Under the pieces are notes generated by a model. That model made no database searches, was not told where the DNA came from, and worked only from the letters and a program-made list of their open reading frames with translations. The position numbers were made by a program, and so were the translations under genes. A stretch of 6,799 bases of DNA from positions 1 to 6,799 of the forward strand of contig JBBPII010000031.1 in assembly GCA_038040385.1 (NCBI GenBank). The letters run 5' to 3'. Positions 1 to 5,626 of this stretch are shown piece after piece. Source of the stretch: Gilichinskyi gelida (lineage in GTDB: Bacteria > Acidobacteriota > Thermoanaerobaculia > Gp7-AA8). Each line of letters begins with the position of its first letter. Position 1 is the stretch's first letter.

Positions 1-57
1 CCGCCGGCTGGACCGCCGCCGTCCCGGCGGCGAGACGCCGCCGCGCCAGCCGGCGGG
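1..57. repeat. Nested GC-rich palindrome in the ATPase linker
   Basis: A perfect 11-bp inverted repeat, CCGCCGGCTGG (1-11) and CCAGCCGGCGG (46-56), encloses three alternating 8-bp arms: CGCCGCCG (14-21), CGGCGGCG (25-32) and CGCCGCCG (36-43). The middle arm can pair with either neighbour across a 3-nt loop. The element is in frame and encodes the Pro/Ala/Arg-rich linker before the P-loop. It may be a mobile palindromic (REP-like) unit inserted in the reading frame, or simply the product of GC-rich low-complexity codons. Pairing may continue to the left of the window. Confidence -1.
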
Positions 58-939
58 ACGCCGGCGCTCCGCCGCCTCACCTTCCTCGCCGGCAAGGGCG
101 GTGTCGGCAAGACCACCTGCTCCGCCTCCATCGCCCTTCAACTGGCGAAGACGAAGAAGACCACCGTCATCTCCGTCGACCCGGCGCATTCGCTGCGCGA
201 CGTCTTCGCGCACCAGCCGCCGCCGGGCAATCTCACGGTGGAAATCATCGACACCCGCGAGAAGTGGCGGCGCTTCCGCGACACGTTGGGCGAGGAGATC
301 GAGCGCGCCATCGCCGCGCTGTCGCCGGGCGGCAATTTCACCATCGCCTACGACGGCGAGGCGATGAAGAAGCTGGTGGAGATCGCCCCGCCCGGCGCCG
401 ACGAGCTGTTCGCCGTCGACCGCCTGGCCGAGCTCATCGCCGACGACTCGGTCGAGGCCATCGTCGTCGACACCGCCCCCACCGGCCACTTCCTCCGCTT
501 TCTCGACCTCCCGAAGACTGCCGGCGAGTGGGTGCGCGAATTCATGCGCATCCTCCTCCGCTATCGCGAGCTGGTCCCCCCCGGCTCCCTCGGCGAAGAG
601 CTCATCCGCGCCTCGCGCGCCCTCCACGCGCTCGAAGAGACCCTCCGCTCCGACGCCACCCGCGTCCTGGTGGTCACCCGCCCCGAGCGCATCGTGATCG
701 CCGAGAGCCGCCGCCTGATCGAGGAGATCGAGCGCCGCGGCATGCGCGTCGGCGGCGTGATCGCCAACTACGTCGCGCTGGAGAACGACTGCGCCTGCGA
801 TCGCGCGATGCGGGGCTATGAAGCGGAAGCGCTGCGCGACCTCGGGCGCGACGACGTGATCGTGGTCGAGCGCCGAGACGAGCCGGTCACGCGGCTCGAA
901 GACCTAGCGATGCTGGTGCCGTTGTCATCCCGAGCGTAG
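1..939 (+). CDS. ArsA/GET3-family ATPase, 5'-truncated by window edge
   Basis: The frame is open from base 1 to TAG at 937-939 (312 residues visible). No ATG, GTG or TTG precedes the P-loop, so the start lies upstream of the window. Visible motifs are the deviant Walker A GKGGVGKTT (residues 31-39, signature lysine K32), switch I DPAHSL (60-65), switch II DTAPTGH (157-163), and a late VVTRPERIVIAESRR segment like the ArsA/GET3 nucleotide-contacting loop. Family members are dimeric P-loop ATPases that power arsenite export or escort tail-anchored membrane proteins. Cysteines C264 and C266 (CAC) sit where bacterial relatives often carry CxxC, so the spacing is unusual. One ATPase domain is visible. 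It is preceded by about 22 Pro/Ala/Arg-rich residues that look like a linker, so an N-terminal extension, a tandem ATPase or a fusion is possible. The gene converges on gvpK. No arsenic genes are visible, so an arsenite role is unsupported; chaperoning is a guess. The last few residues are encoded by the palindrome at 923-951. Confidence -1.
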   Translation, partial: PPAGPPPSRRRDAAAPAGGTPALRRLTFLAGKGGVGKTTCSASIALQLAKTKKTTVISVDPAHSLRDVFAHQPPPGNLTVEIIDTREKWRRFRDTLGEEIERAIAALSPGGNFTIAYDGEAMKKLVEIAPPGADELFAVDRLAELIADDSVEAIVVDTAPTGHFLRFLDLPKTAGEWVREFMRILLRYRELVPPGSLGEELIRASRALHALEETLRSDATRVLVVTRPERIVIAESRRLIEEIERRGMRVGGVIANYVALENDCACDRAMRGYEAEALRDLGRDDVIVVERRDEPVTRLEDLAMLVPLSSRA

Positions 940-951
940 CGAGGGATGACA
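923..951. repeat. Intergenic palindromic repeat spanning the ATPase stop codon
   Basis: Perfect 9-bp arms, TGTCATCCC (923-931) and GGGATGACA (943-951), flank an 11-nt centre, GAGCGTAGCGA. The ATPase stop codon (937-939) lies in the centre, and the gvpK stop starts 8 bp beyond the right arm. From general knowledge, palindromes of the form TCATCC(C/T)GAGCG-AGCGA(G/A)GGAT recur in intergenic regions of several environmental phyla. Its place between convergent genes suits a bidirectional transcription end or RNA-stabilising hairpin. There is no T-tract on either side, so a classical intrinsic terminator is not supported. Confidence -1.
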
Positions 952-958
952 CGGTGGC

Positions 959-1282
959 TCACTCCAACGTTTTCACCGGCCCGAGCGACAGATTCAGATC
1001 CTCATCGGTGAGCCCGAAGGCCTGCTTCATCTCCCCCATCTTCTCCTCGAGCTTCATCAGCGCGGCGCCGAGGCGCTCGATCTCCGGTTCGGTGAGGGTG
1101 CCGCGATCCATGCGGCGGAGGGCCTGCTTTTCCAGGAGGCGGCGGACGAGCTCGATGATTGACAGGACGAGCTTGGCCAGGCCGTTCTCGACCACTTCGG
1201 GGTCGGCGGAGATGCGCTCGGGGATGGTCGACTCGGTGAAGGTCAGCGCTTCGCGGAGGCGCGCTTCCTCATTCGTGATCAT
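959..1282 (-). CDS. gvpK: Gas vesicle protein GvpK
   Basis: A complete 107-aa protein. The core (about residues 29-75) has the GvpK signature: VVENGLAKLVLSIIELVRRL, then LLEKQALRRMD, then LTEPEIERLG, followed by a Leu/Glu/Met-rich amphipathic helix (ALMKLEEKMGEMK) and a short acidic tail. GvpK is a small accessory protein conserved in gas vesicle clusters and generally needed for vesicle formation; its exact mechanism is unsettled. The ATG at 1282 is supported by an exact GGAGGT Shine-Dalgarno at 1296-1291, 8 nt upstream. The gene overlaps the end of the preceding gvpF/L gene by 14 bp and is last in a four-gene overlapping operon. Family assignment is firm from the motif pattern. Confidence -1.
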   Translation of the reverse strand: MITNEEARLREALTFTESTIPERISADPEVVENGLAKLVLSIIELVRRLLEKQALRRMDRGTLTEPEIERLGAALMKLEEKMGEMKQAFGLTDEDLNLSLGPVKTLE

Positions 1283-1889
1283 CGGCGAAGACCTCCAGCG
1301 GCCACGGTCCGGACAAGAGGAAAGGGACGTCGGGGAACTCGCGCTTCAGCGCGGCGCCGGCATCGATGACCGCGGCGACGTCCTCGCGCTTGACCAGCGC
1401 GGCCATCTCGACCGAGGCGTTGTCGCGGGCGATCCAGCGACGGCGGATGCAGGGAATCCGCGCCTCGACGGCCTCGCGGAAGCGCGGGTCGACCTCCGCG
1501 CCCGACGCGTGCAGCGCGCGCAGGTAGTCGGCGCCGCTCGAGAAGTCGCGGCGGTCGGGGCGGGGGCGCGGGGCGGCGACGGCGGCCTTGAGCGTCATCT
1601 CCACCGCGTCGCGATGCTCCTCGAGCAACTGCCGCCAGCGCGCGAGATGCGGCGCGACCTTCGAAGTATCGTCGCGCACGGCGTAGCCGTAGCGGATGGC
1701 GACGAACGTGGCGCGGTCGAGCAGCGCGGCGCGCGTCTGGGCCACGCGCAGCAGCAGATCGCGATCGCCGAGCGGCTGGTCGTCGTCGACGGCGACGCCG
1801 CTGAGCCAGAGATCGCCGGCGGCCACCGCCTCGGCGACAGGCTCGATGTCTTGGCGATGCAGGTGGGCGCCGATGACGACCAGTTTCAT
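1269..1889 (-). CDS. gvpF: GvpL/GvpF-family gas vesicle protein, short paralogue
   Basis: A complete 206-aa protein. It starts MKLVVIGAHLH, has a central HRDAVEMTLKAAVAAPRPRPD segment (about residues 90-110) and ends LLSGPWPLEVFADDHE, a degenerate form of the C-terminal GPWPPYSF motif of the GvpF/L family. Family members are usually nearer 250 aa, so this one is shortened. GvpF/L proteins are accessory factors; GvpF has been reported to contact GvpA during assembly. The ATG at 1889-1887 overlaps the upstream gvpS-like stop as ATGA (4 bp), indicating translational coupling; no separate ribosome site is evident. The 3' end overlaps gvpK by 14 bp and carries its ribosome site. Whether it is functionally F or L cannot be decided from sequence, so the symbol is provisional. 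Confidence -1.
   Translation of the reverse strand: MKLVVIGAHLHRQDIEPVAEAVAAGDLWLSGVAVDDDQPLGDRDLLLRVAQTRAALLDRATFVAIRYGYAVRDDTSKVAPHLARWRQLLEEHRDAVEMTLKAAVAAPRPRPDRRDFSSGADYLRALHASGAEVDPRFREAVEARIPCIRRRWIARDNASVEMAALVKREDVAAVIDAGAALKREFPDVPFLLSGPWPLEVFADDHE
1291..1296 (-). promoter_or_regulatory. Shine-Dalgarno site of gvpK inside the upstream gvpF/L gene
   Basis: On the minus strand the bases read GGAGGT, 8 nt before the gvpK ATG (1282-1280). It is the strongest ribosome site in the minus-strand operon and fixes the gvpK start. It lies within the Leu-Glu-Val codons near the C-terminus of the upstream GvpF/L protein. Confidence -1.
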
Positions 1890-2062
1890 TTGCGCCCGGT
1901 GCGGATGATGGCGTCGACGTTGGCCAGCACGATGTTGAGGCCGAGGTAGAGGAGGTCGACGTCGCCGATGGAGATGACCGCCTCGCCGGAGATCACCACC
2001 CCGCGGTCGAGCAGGTGGTCGAGCGTTTCGAGCAGCGATAGGTCGTCGGTTGGCTCAGGCAT
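1886..2062 (-). CDS. gvpS: Small GvpA-superfamily protein, GvpS/GvpM-like
   Basis: A 58-aa reading frame between the two GvpF/L genes. It contains the GvpA-superfamily core: LLETLDHLLDRGVVISGEAV (residues 9-28), then ISIGDVDLLYLGLNIVLANV (residues 30-49), ending IIRTGRK. The VDLLYLGL segment matches GvpS/GvpM-type minor proteins (V-DL-YL-L) rather than GvpA (VGIELL-EAR) or GvpJ (VELLTI). It is almost only the core domain; GvpS relatives with longer C-terminal tails are known. Minor GvpA-like proteins are thought to help start or cap the shell. The start overlaps the preceding gvpF/L stop by 8 bp (ATGCCTGA), and its stop forms ATGA with the next start, so all three genes are probably translationally coupled. 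Family assignment is secure; S versus M is less so. Confidence -1.
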   Translation of the reverse strand: MPEPTDDLSLLETLDHLLDRGVVISGEAVISIGDVDLLYLGLNIVLANVDAIIRTGRK

Positions 2063-2825
2063 TGGCGAATGAGTACGGTGGCCAGGGGCCGGTCAAGGCA
2101 ACGCTCACGCCATCGGCGGCGTAGCGCCCGTCCAGCTCGCGGCGCAGCTCTTCGAGGCGCGCCTCTTCGTCGCGGTTGATCAGCACGTTGATCTGCGGAA
2201 AGGCCCCGCTGCGCTGCTGGCGCGACTCCGCGACGGTGTCGCAGGCCAGCTTGTCGAGCACCGCGCGCTCGATCTCGCCGACCACTGTTTCCTCCGCCTC
2301 GCGCGAGGCGCGCTTTTTCTCTTCATCGAGCTTCTTGCCGAGGAGGAACGCTTTACCTGCAGGCGCGCGGCTCATCTCCTGCGACAGCTCGCGCAGCGGC
2401 CCGACGCGCCGCACCAGCGCCTCGCTCCACTCCTCGGGATTGAACTCGATGCGCAGCGTCCACTCCTGCTTGCCGTCGAGGCGTTCCAGGATCTTCGACA
2501 GCGTCTCGCTCCGGCTCTCGACGTCGCGGCGCAGGCTCTCTTCGGTGGCGAAGAGGGTGAACGCGCGGAGGGGGATGATCGTCCCGCCGCGCATGAGCGC
2601 GGCCATCACGTTCTGGTGGCGGTAGCCGATTGCGCCGAGCCACTCCACGTCTTTCGACCGCGCGTCGATGACCGGCTGCGAGAACTCCGCGGGATCGACC
2701 GGCGTGGCGAAGGCGGTGAGCGCGCCGCAGACGACGGCGCGGACCACATCGCCGCCGTCGATGGCCTCCACCCGATGCGGCAGCGGGTGCGCGGCGCGCC
2801 CGATCGCGTACACGTAGAGGATCAT
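2055..2825 (-). CDS. gvpL: GvpL/GvpF-family gas vesicle protein, full length
   Basis: 256 aa, the usual length for the family. It opens MILYVYAIG, as GvpF/L proteins typically do with a Tyr-rich first strand. The middle has GGTIIPLRAFTLFATEE (about residues 80-96) and DGKQEWTLRIEF (about 116-127). A charged helical stretch, KKLDEEKKRASREAEE, follows, and the C-terminus carries the hallmark LTGPWPPYSFA. It is an accessory or assembly factor of gas vesicles. The reading frame extends upstream to 3155, but that part is antisense to gvpJ; the ATG at 2825-2823 is chosen because homology begins there. The ribosome site is poor: AGGG ends only 2 nt before ATG. The order (this gene, then gvpS-like) resembles the L-S order of other clusters, hence the provisional symbol. 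First gene of the minus-strand operon, divergent from gvpJ by 54 bp. Confidence -1.
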   Translation of the reverse strand: MILYVYAIGRAAHPLPHRVEAIDGGDVVRAVVCGALTAFATPVDPAEFSQPVIDARSKDVEWLGAIGYRHQNVMAALMRGGTIIPLRAFTLFATEESLRRDVESRSETLSKILERLDGKQEWTLRIEFNPEEWSEALVRRVGPLRELSQEMSRAPAGKAFLLGKKLDEEKKRASREAEETVVGEIERAVLDKLACDTVAESRQQRSGAFPQINVLINRDEEARLEELRRELDGRYAADGVSVALTGPWPPYSFANA

Positions 2826-2879
2826 GACCCTGAGTCTAACCTTGACGGGCGAAGCAGGTGCCACTACCTTGTGCGTCTC
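2826..2879. promoter_or_regulatory. Divergent control region between the two gvp arms
   Basis: These 54 bp separate the divergent starts of the gvpF/L operon and gvpJ, so both promoters must lie here or inside the neighbouring coding ends. The stretch is less GC-rich than its surroundings, as expected of a promoter. No convincing operator palindrome is seen beyond a 4-bp AGGT/ACCT pair (2856-2869). Confidence -1.
2842..2870 (+). promoter_or_regulatory. Candidate sigma70-type promoter for gvpJ-gvpA
   Basis: TTGACG (2842-2847, 5 of 6 to consensus) is followed after 17 nt by TACCTT (2865-2870, 3 of 6). Transcription would start near 2877, only about 3 nt before the ATG at 2880, giving an almost leaderless message. 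This fits the lack of a ribosome site close to that ATG. The -10 match is weak. Confidence -1.
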
Positions 2880-3212
2880 ATGCCCATCGAGCAACGGCAG
2901 CCGCAGGGGCTGGTCGACATTCTCGACAAGATCCTGGACAAGGGTCTGGTGGTGGCCGGCGACATCAAAGTCTCGCTGGCCAACGTCGAGCTGTTGACTA
3001 TCCAGCTCCGCCTGGTGATCTGCTCGATCGACAAGGCGGAAGCGATCGGCATCAACTGGTGGCGGGCCGACCGCTTCTACTCCGCCGGCCCCGATAAGGT
3101 CAGCGCCGAGGAGTACGCGGCGCTGTCGTCGCGCGTGGCGCAGCTCGAAGAGCAACTGAGCACCAAGAGTCTTCCATCATCCAAGCAGACCCCAGAGAGG
3201 AAAGGCAGGTAA
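2880..3212 (+). CDS. gvpJ: Gas vesicle protein GvpJ
   Basis: 110 aa. The GvpA-superfamily core is GLVDILDKILDKGLVVAGDI (residues 10-29) followed by KVSLANVELLTIQLRLVICS. It continues into IDKAEAIGINWWRADRF, the conserved GvpJ extension with the WW pair at residues 60-61. A short coiled-coil-like helix (SAEEYAALSSRVAQLEEQLS, about 76-95) and a polar Ser/Lys/Arg tail follow. GvpJ is a minor shell-associated protein needed for assembly in studied systems. The ATG at 2880 is favoured by homology but has no nearby ribosome site. An in-frame GTG at 2871 lies 10 nt after AGGTG (2856-2860) and would add three residues; the candidate promoter argues for the ATG. gvpA begins 3 nt after the stop. Confidence -1.
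   Translation: MPIEQRQPQGLVDILDKILDKGLVVAGDIKVSLANVELLTIQLRLVICSIDKAEAIGINWWRADRFYSAGPDKVSAEEYAALSSRVAQLEEQLSTKSLPSSKQTPERKGR
3195..3209 (+). promoter_or_regulatory. Extended purine-rich ribosome site of gvpA
   Basis: GAGAGGAAAGGCAGG precedes the gvpA ATG (3216) and lies in the last codons of gvpJ. Three AGG cores at different spacings make this the most ribosome-site-rich start in the window. That fits the high output expected for the main shell protein relative to gvpJ on the same transcript. Confidence -1.
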
Positions 3213-3215
3213 GCA

Positions 3216-3500
3216 ATGGCAGTCGAACGCGCACCGGGCGGCACCAGTCTCATCGATGTACTCGATCGAATTCTCGACAAAGGCATCGTCATCGACGCCT
3301 GGGTCAGGATCTCGCTCGTGGGCATCGACCTGATCACGGTCGAGGCGCGCGTGGTCATCGCTTCAATCGACACGTACCTGAAGTACGCCGAGGCCGTGGG
3401 CATCACCGGATCGGTGGCCCGACCGGCTCTCGGACCGGCCGAAGGCGGCGGCACGCCGAGCGCCGCCACCCCCGCCGGGGCAGGGGTGGGGCGCACGTAG
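3216..3500 (+). CDS. gvpA: Major gas vesicle shell protein GvpA
   Basis: 94 aa. Residues 1-66 are nearly canonical GvpA: MAVER start, then SLIDVLDRILDKGIVIDAWV, RISLVGIDLI, TVEARVVIASIDTYLKYAEA, then VGIT. GvpA is the small hydrophobic protein that assembles into the ribs of the gas-permeable, water-excluding shell. Most GvpA proteins are about 70 aa. This one has a roughly 27-residue extension from about residue 68 (GSVARPALGPAEGGG, then TPSAATPAGAGVGRT), rich in Gly, Ala and Pro, probably disordered and possibly exposed on the vesicle surface. The start is set by homology and a strong purine-rich ribosome site. It is the second gene after gvpJ (3-nt gap) and ends 6 bp from the convergent peptidase gene. 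No gvpN or other gvp gene follows. Family identity is essentially certain. Confidence -1.
   Translation: MAVERAPGGTSLIDVLDRILDKGIVIDAWVRISLVGIDLITVEARVVIASIDTYLKYAEAVGITGSVARPALGPAEGGGTPSAATPAGAGVGRT
3466..3489. repeat. GC-rich hairpin in the last codons of gvpA
   Basis: CCACCCC (3466-3472) pairs perfectly with GGGGTGG (3483-3489). A competing inner pairing is CCCC (3470-3473) with GGGG (3477-3480). The gap to the convergent peptidase gene is only 6 bp, so this coding hairpin could help end or stabilise the gvpA transcript. No T-tract follows, so it is not called a terminator. Confidence -1.
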
Positions 3501-3506
3501 CGCGCG

Positions 3507-5498
3507 TCATTTCAGCCATTTGTCGAGCCAGTCCAGAACCGTGGTGTAGAACACCTTCGAGTTCTGCGGCTTGAGCACCCAGTGCCCTTCGTCGGGGAAG
3601 TAGAGCAGCCGTGACGGCACTCCGCGCCGCTGCAGCGCGGTGAAGAGCTGCAGTCCCTGATCGATCGGGACGCGGAAATCGAGCTCGCCGTGCGAGACCA
3701 GCGTCGGGGTCTTGAAGTTCTTCACGAAGCGGTGCGGCGACCACTTCTCGTACTGTTCCGGGTTGTCCCACGGGTTCCCGCCGAACTCCCACTCCGGAAA
3801 CCACAGCTCCTCGGTGACGCCGTACATCGACTCGAGGTTGTAGACGCCGGCGTGCGAGACCAGCGCCTTGAAGCGGTCGGTGTGCCCGAGGATCCAGTCG
3901 GCCATGTAGCCGCCGTAGGAGGCCCCGGCGGCGCCGATGCGCGCGCCGTCGACTTCCGGCATCTTCGCCAGTTGGTCGACGCCGTTCATGATGTCGGTGT
4001 AGACCTTGCCGCCCCAGTCGCCGGAGATCTCCTCGACGAACTTCTGCCCGTAGCCGCTCGACCCGCGCGGGTTCGGCATCAGCACGACGTAGCCGCGCGC
4101 CGCGTACATCTGCGGGTTCCAGCGATACGACCAGGCGTTGTTCCACGCCCCCTGCGGGCCGCCGTGAATGAGCACCACCGCCGGATATTTTTTCGAGGCA
4201 TCGAAATTCGGCGGCCGCACCACGAGCGCCTGGATTTGCACGCCGTCGGCGCCGGCGTACCAGACGTCGCTCGACGGTCCCATGGCGATCTTGGAGAGCA
4301 GCGCGTCGTTTTCGTGGGTGAGCTGCGTGGCCTGCTGCGCGCCGCGGGGGAGCGAGTAGATGTCGGACGGCCGCGCGAGCGATGAGCCGTCGAAGTAAAT
4401 CGTGCTCCCGCTGAAGGCCAGCGAGCCGGCGGAGAAGCCCGTCCACAGCCGCCGCGGCTCGCCGCCGGCGACGCTCACCTCGTAGATCGGGATGTTCGAC
4501 TTCTCCGGCGCGGTGAAGACGATCGACCTGGAGTCCGGCGTCCAGGCATACGACTCGATCCAGTTGTCGAACTGCGGGACGATGCGGCGGGTCTGGCCGC
4601 TGGCGCGGTCGAGCAGCCACAACTCCCACAGATCGGACTCGTACCCGGCGCGCGACTGCGACCGCCAAGCCAGCCACCGCCCGTCCGGCGAGTACTTCGG
4701 GCTGGTGTCGGCACCCTTGCGGGTGGTGATGCGTGTGGGCTCGCCGCCGCCGAGGGAGATGACGAAGAGGTCCGAGTTGGTCGACAGCTCGGGGCGCGTC
4801 TCGGTGTCGCGCGCGTAGACGACCTCCCGGCCGTCGGGCGAGACGTCGAGCTCGTCGCCGCCGCCGATGGAGAACGGCGGCGCGTCGAACGCTCCCGGCG
4901 TCAGGTCGCGCGCGGCCCCTGTCAGCGAAACGCTCAGCGGGACGTAGATGATGTGCGCGCGCGTCGGCGCCTGCCACGCCTTCCAGTGCCGGTACAGCAG
5001 GCTGTCGATGACTCGCGCCTTGGACGGCCGGCTCTCCTCGGCCGAGGTCTTGTCCTTGATGCAGGCCGGATCGACGCCGCAATCGGGATAGATGTCGGAG
5101 ACCACGACGAGCGCGGACCCGTCGGGCATCCATTTCACGCTCCCGGCGCCGCCCTGCAGATCGGTGACCTTGCGCGACGTGCCGGCGGCGACGTCGTAGA
5201 GATGCGTCTGCGAGTCCTTGACGAACGCCAGCCACCGGCCGTCCGGCGACCACGCCGGCCCGCTGCCCTCGGTCAACTTCTTCGGCGGACCGCCGGCGGC
5301 GGGGATGAGATAGACGGCGCCGCTGCTCTTGTTCGCCTTCAGGTCGGGCGTGGAAACGTCGTACGCGATCCACTTGCCGTCCGGCGACACCTGCGGCCCG
5401 CCGATGCGGTGGAACGACAGGAGGTCCTCGAAGGTGAGCGGATGTTGGGCGAGGGCGGCGGCGGCAACGAAGAAGATGAGGAGTGCAGTTCGTCTCAT
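3507..5498 (-). CDS. Secreted S9 family (prolyl oligopeptidase-type) serine peptidase
   Basis: A complete 663-aa protein. A Sec signal peptide (residues 1-17: MRR, hydrophobic LLIFFVAAAA, then ALA before Q18) indicates export to the periplasm or outside. The N-terminal half is a beta-propeller with repeated PD40-like motifs: QVSPDGKWIAY, AWSPDGRWLAF, KWMPDGSALVV, DVSPDGREVVY, KYSPDGRWLAW and AWTPDSRSIVF. The C-terminal alpha/beta-hydrolase has an oxyanion-region HGGPQG (about 445-450), nucleophile S527 in GASYGGY, D607 in GELDFRVP and H639 in DEGHW, the expected catalytic triad. This matches the acylaminoacyl-/dipeptidyl-peptidase type that cleaves short peptides. The frame is open upstream to 5639, but the ATG at 5498 gives the signal peptide; no strong ribosome site is visible. 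It is convergent with gvpA and divergent from the integrase. No functional link to gas vesicles is evident. Confidence -1.
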   Translation of the reverse strand: MRRTALLIFFVAAAALAQHPLTFEDLLSFHRIGGPQVSPDGKWIAYDVSTPDLKANKSSGAVYLIPAAGGPPKKLTEGSGPAWSPDGRWLAFVKDSQTHLYDVAAGTSRKVTDLQGGAGSVKWMPDGSALVVVSDIYPDCGVDPACIKDKTSAEESRPSKARVIDSLLYRHWKAWQAPTRAHIIYVPLSVSLTGAARDLTPGAFDAPPFSIGGGDELDVSPDGREVVYARDTETRPELSTNSDLFVISLGGGEPTRITTRKGADTSPKYSPDGRWLAWRSQSRAGYESDLWELWLLDRASGQTRRIVPQFDNWIESYAWTPDSRSIVFTAPEKSNIPIYEVSVAGGEPRRLWTGFSAGSLAFSGSTIYFDGSSLARPSDIYSLPRGAQQATQLTHENDALLSKIAMGPSSDVWYAGADGVQIQALVVRPPNFDASKKYPAVVLIHGGPQGAWNNAWSYRWNPQMYAARGYVVLMPNPRGSSGYGQKFVEEISGDWGGKVYTDIMNGVDQLAKMPEVDGARIGAAGASYGGYMADWILGHTDRFKALVSHAGVYNLESMYGVTEELWFPEWEFGGNPWDNPEQYEKWSPHRFVKNFKTPTLVSHGELDFRVPIDQGLQLFTALQRRGVPSRLLYFPDEGHWVLKPQNSKVFYTTVLDWLDKWLK

Positions 5499-5626
5499 TG
5501 GACCGGGGAGAATACCGCCGGGAGACCGGGAAGCGCGAGTGCGGCGTTGCAATTTGCGCTCAATGGTCCTCCACCCATCGTAGAGCCTTTGACACCGCCA
5601 CCACTCCGAGGGAACCTCGGCGTGCG
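5499..5626. other. Divergent spacer between the peptidase and intI
   Basis: 128 bp between two divergent starts. It holds a direct repeat of GACCGGG (5510 and 5525 areas), a TTGACA hexamer (5589-5594) with only a poor -10 (GAACCT at 5612-5617), and the hairpin at 5606-5620. In canonical integrons attI lies in this position, but I see no clear GTTRRRY core site. No gene is supported here. Confidence -1.
5606..5620 (+). promoter_or_regulatory. Hairpin sequestering the intI ribosome site
   Basis: CCGAGG (5606-5611), GAA loop, CCTCGG (5615-5620): a perfect 6-bp stem that contains the only purine-rich ribosome-site candidate (GAGGGAA, 5608-5614) before the intI ATG at 5627. If it folds in the mRNA it would limit integrase translation. 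The regulatory role is inferred. Confidence -1.

Noticed and set aside
1556..1578. G-rich run inside gvpF/L as a second quadruplex
   Set aside because: Only three runs of at least three G are present, with a fourth of two; it reflects Pro/Arg codons on the minus strand.
954..1949. 331-aa plus-strand frame
   Set aside because: It is antisense to gvpK and gvpF/L, which have clear family motifs; its Arg/Ser-rich then Ala/Gly/Asp-rich composition is typical of high-GC shadow frames.
2826..3155. Upstream extension of the gvpF/L gene to 3155
   Set aside because: It is the antisense shadow of gvpJ; family homology begins at MILYVYAIG (2825).
3403..5373. 656-aa minus-strand frame overlapping the peptidase
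   Set aside because: It is extremely Arg/Ala/Gly-rich with no domain motif and is a frame shadow of the S9 peptidase.
3507..5498. The S9 peptidase as a cassette of the integron, since it is divergent from intI in the position of a first cassette
   Set aside because: Only 6 bp lie between its stop and gvpA, leaving no room for an attC site, and about 2 kb is large for a cassette.
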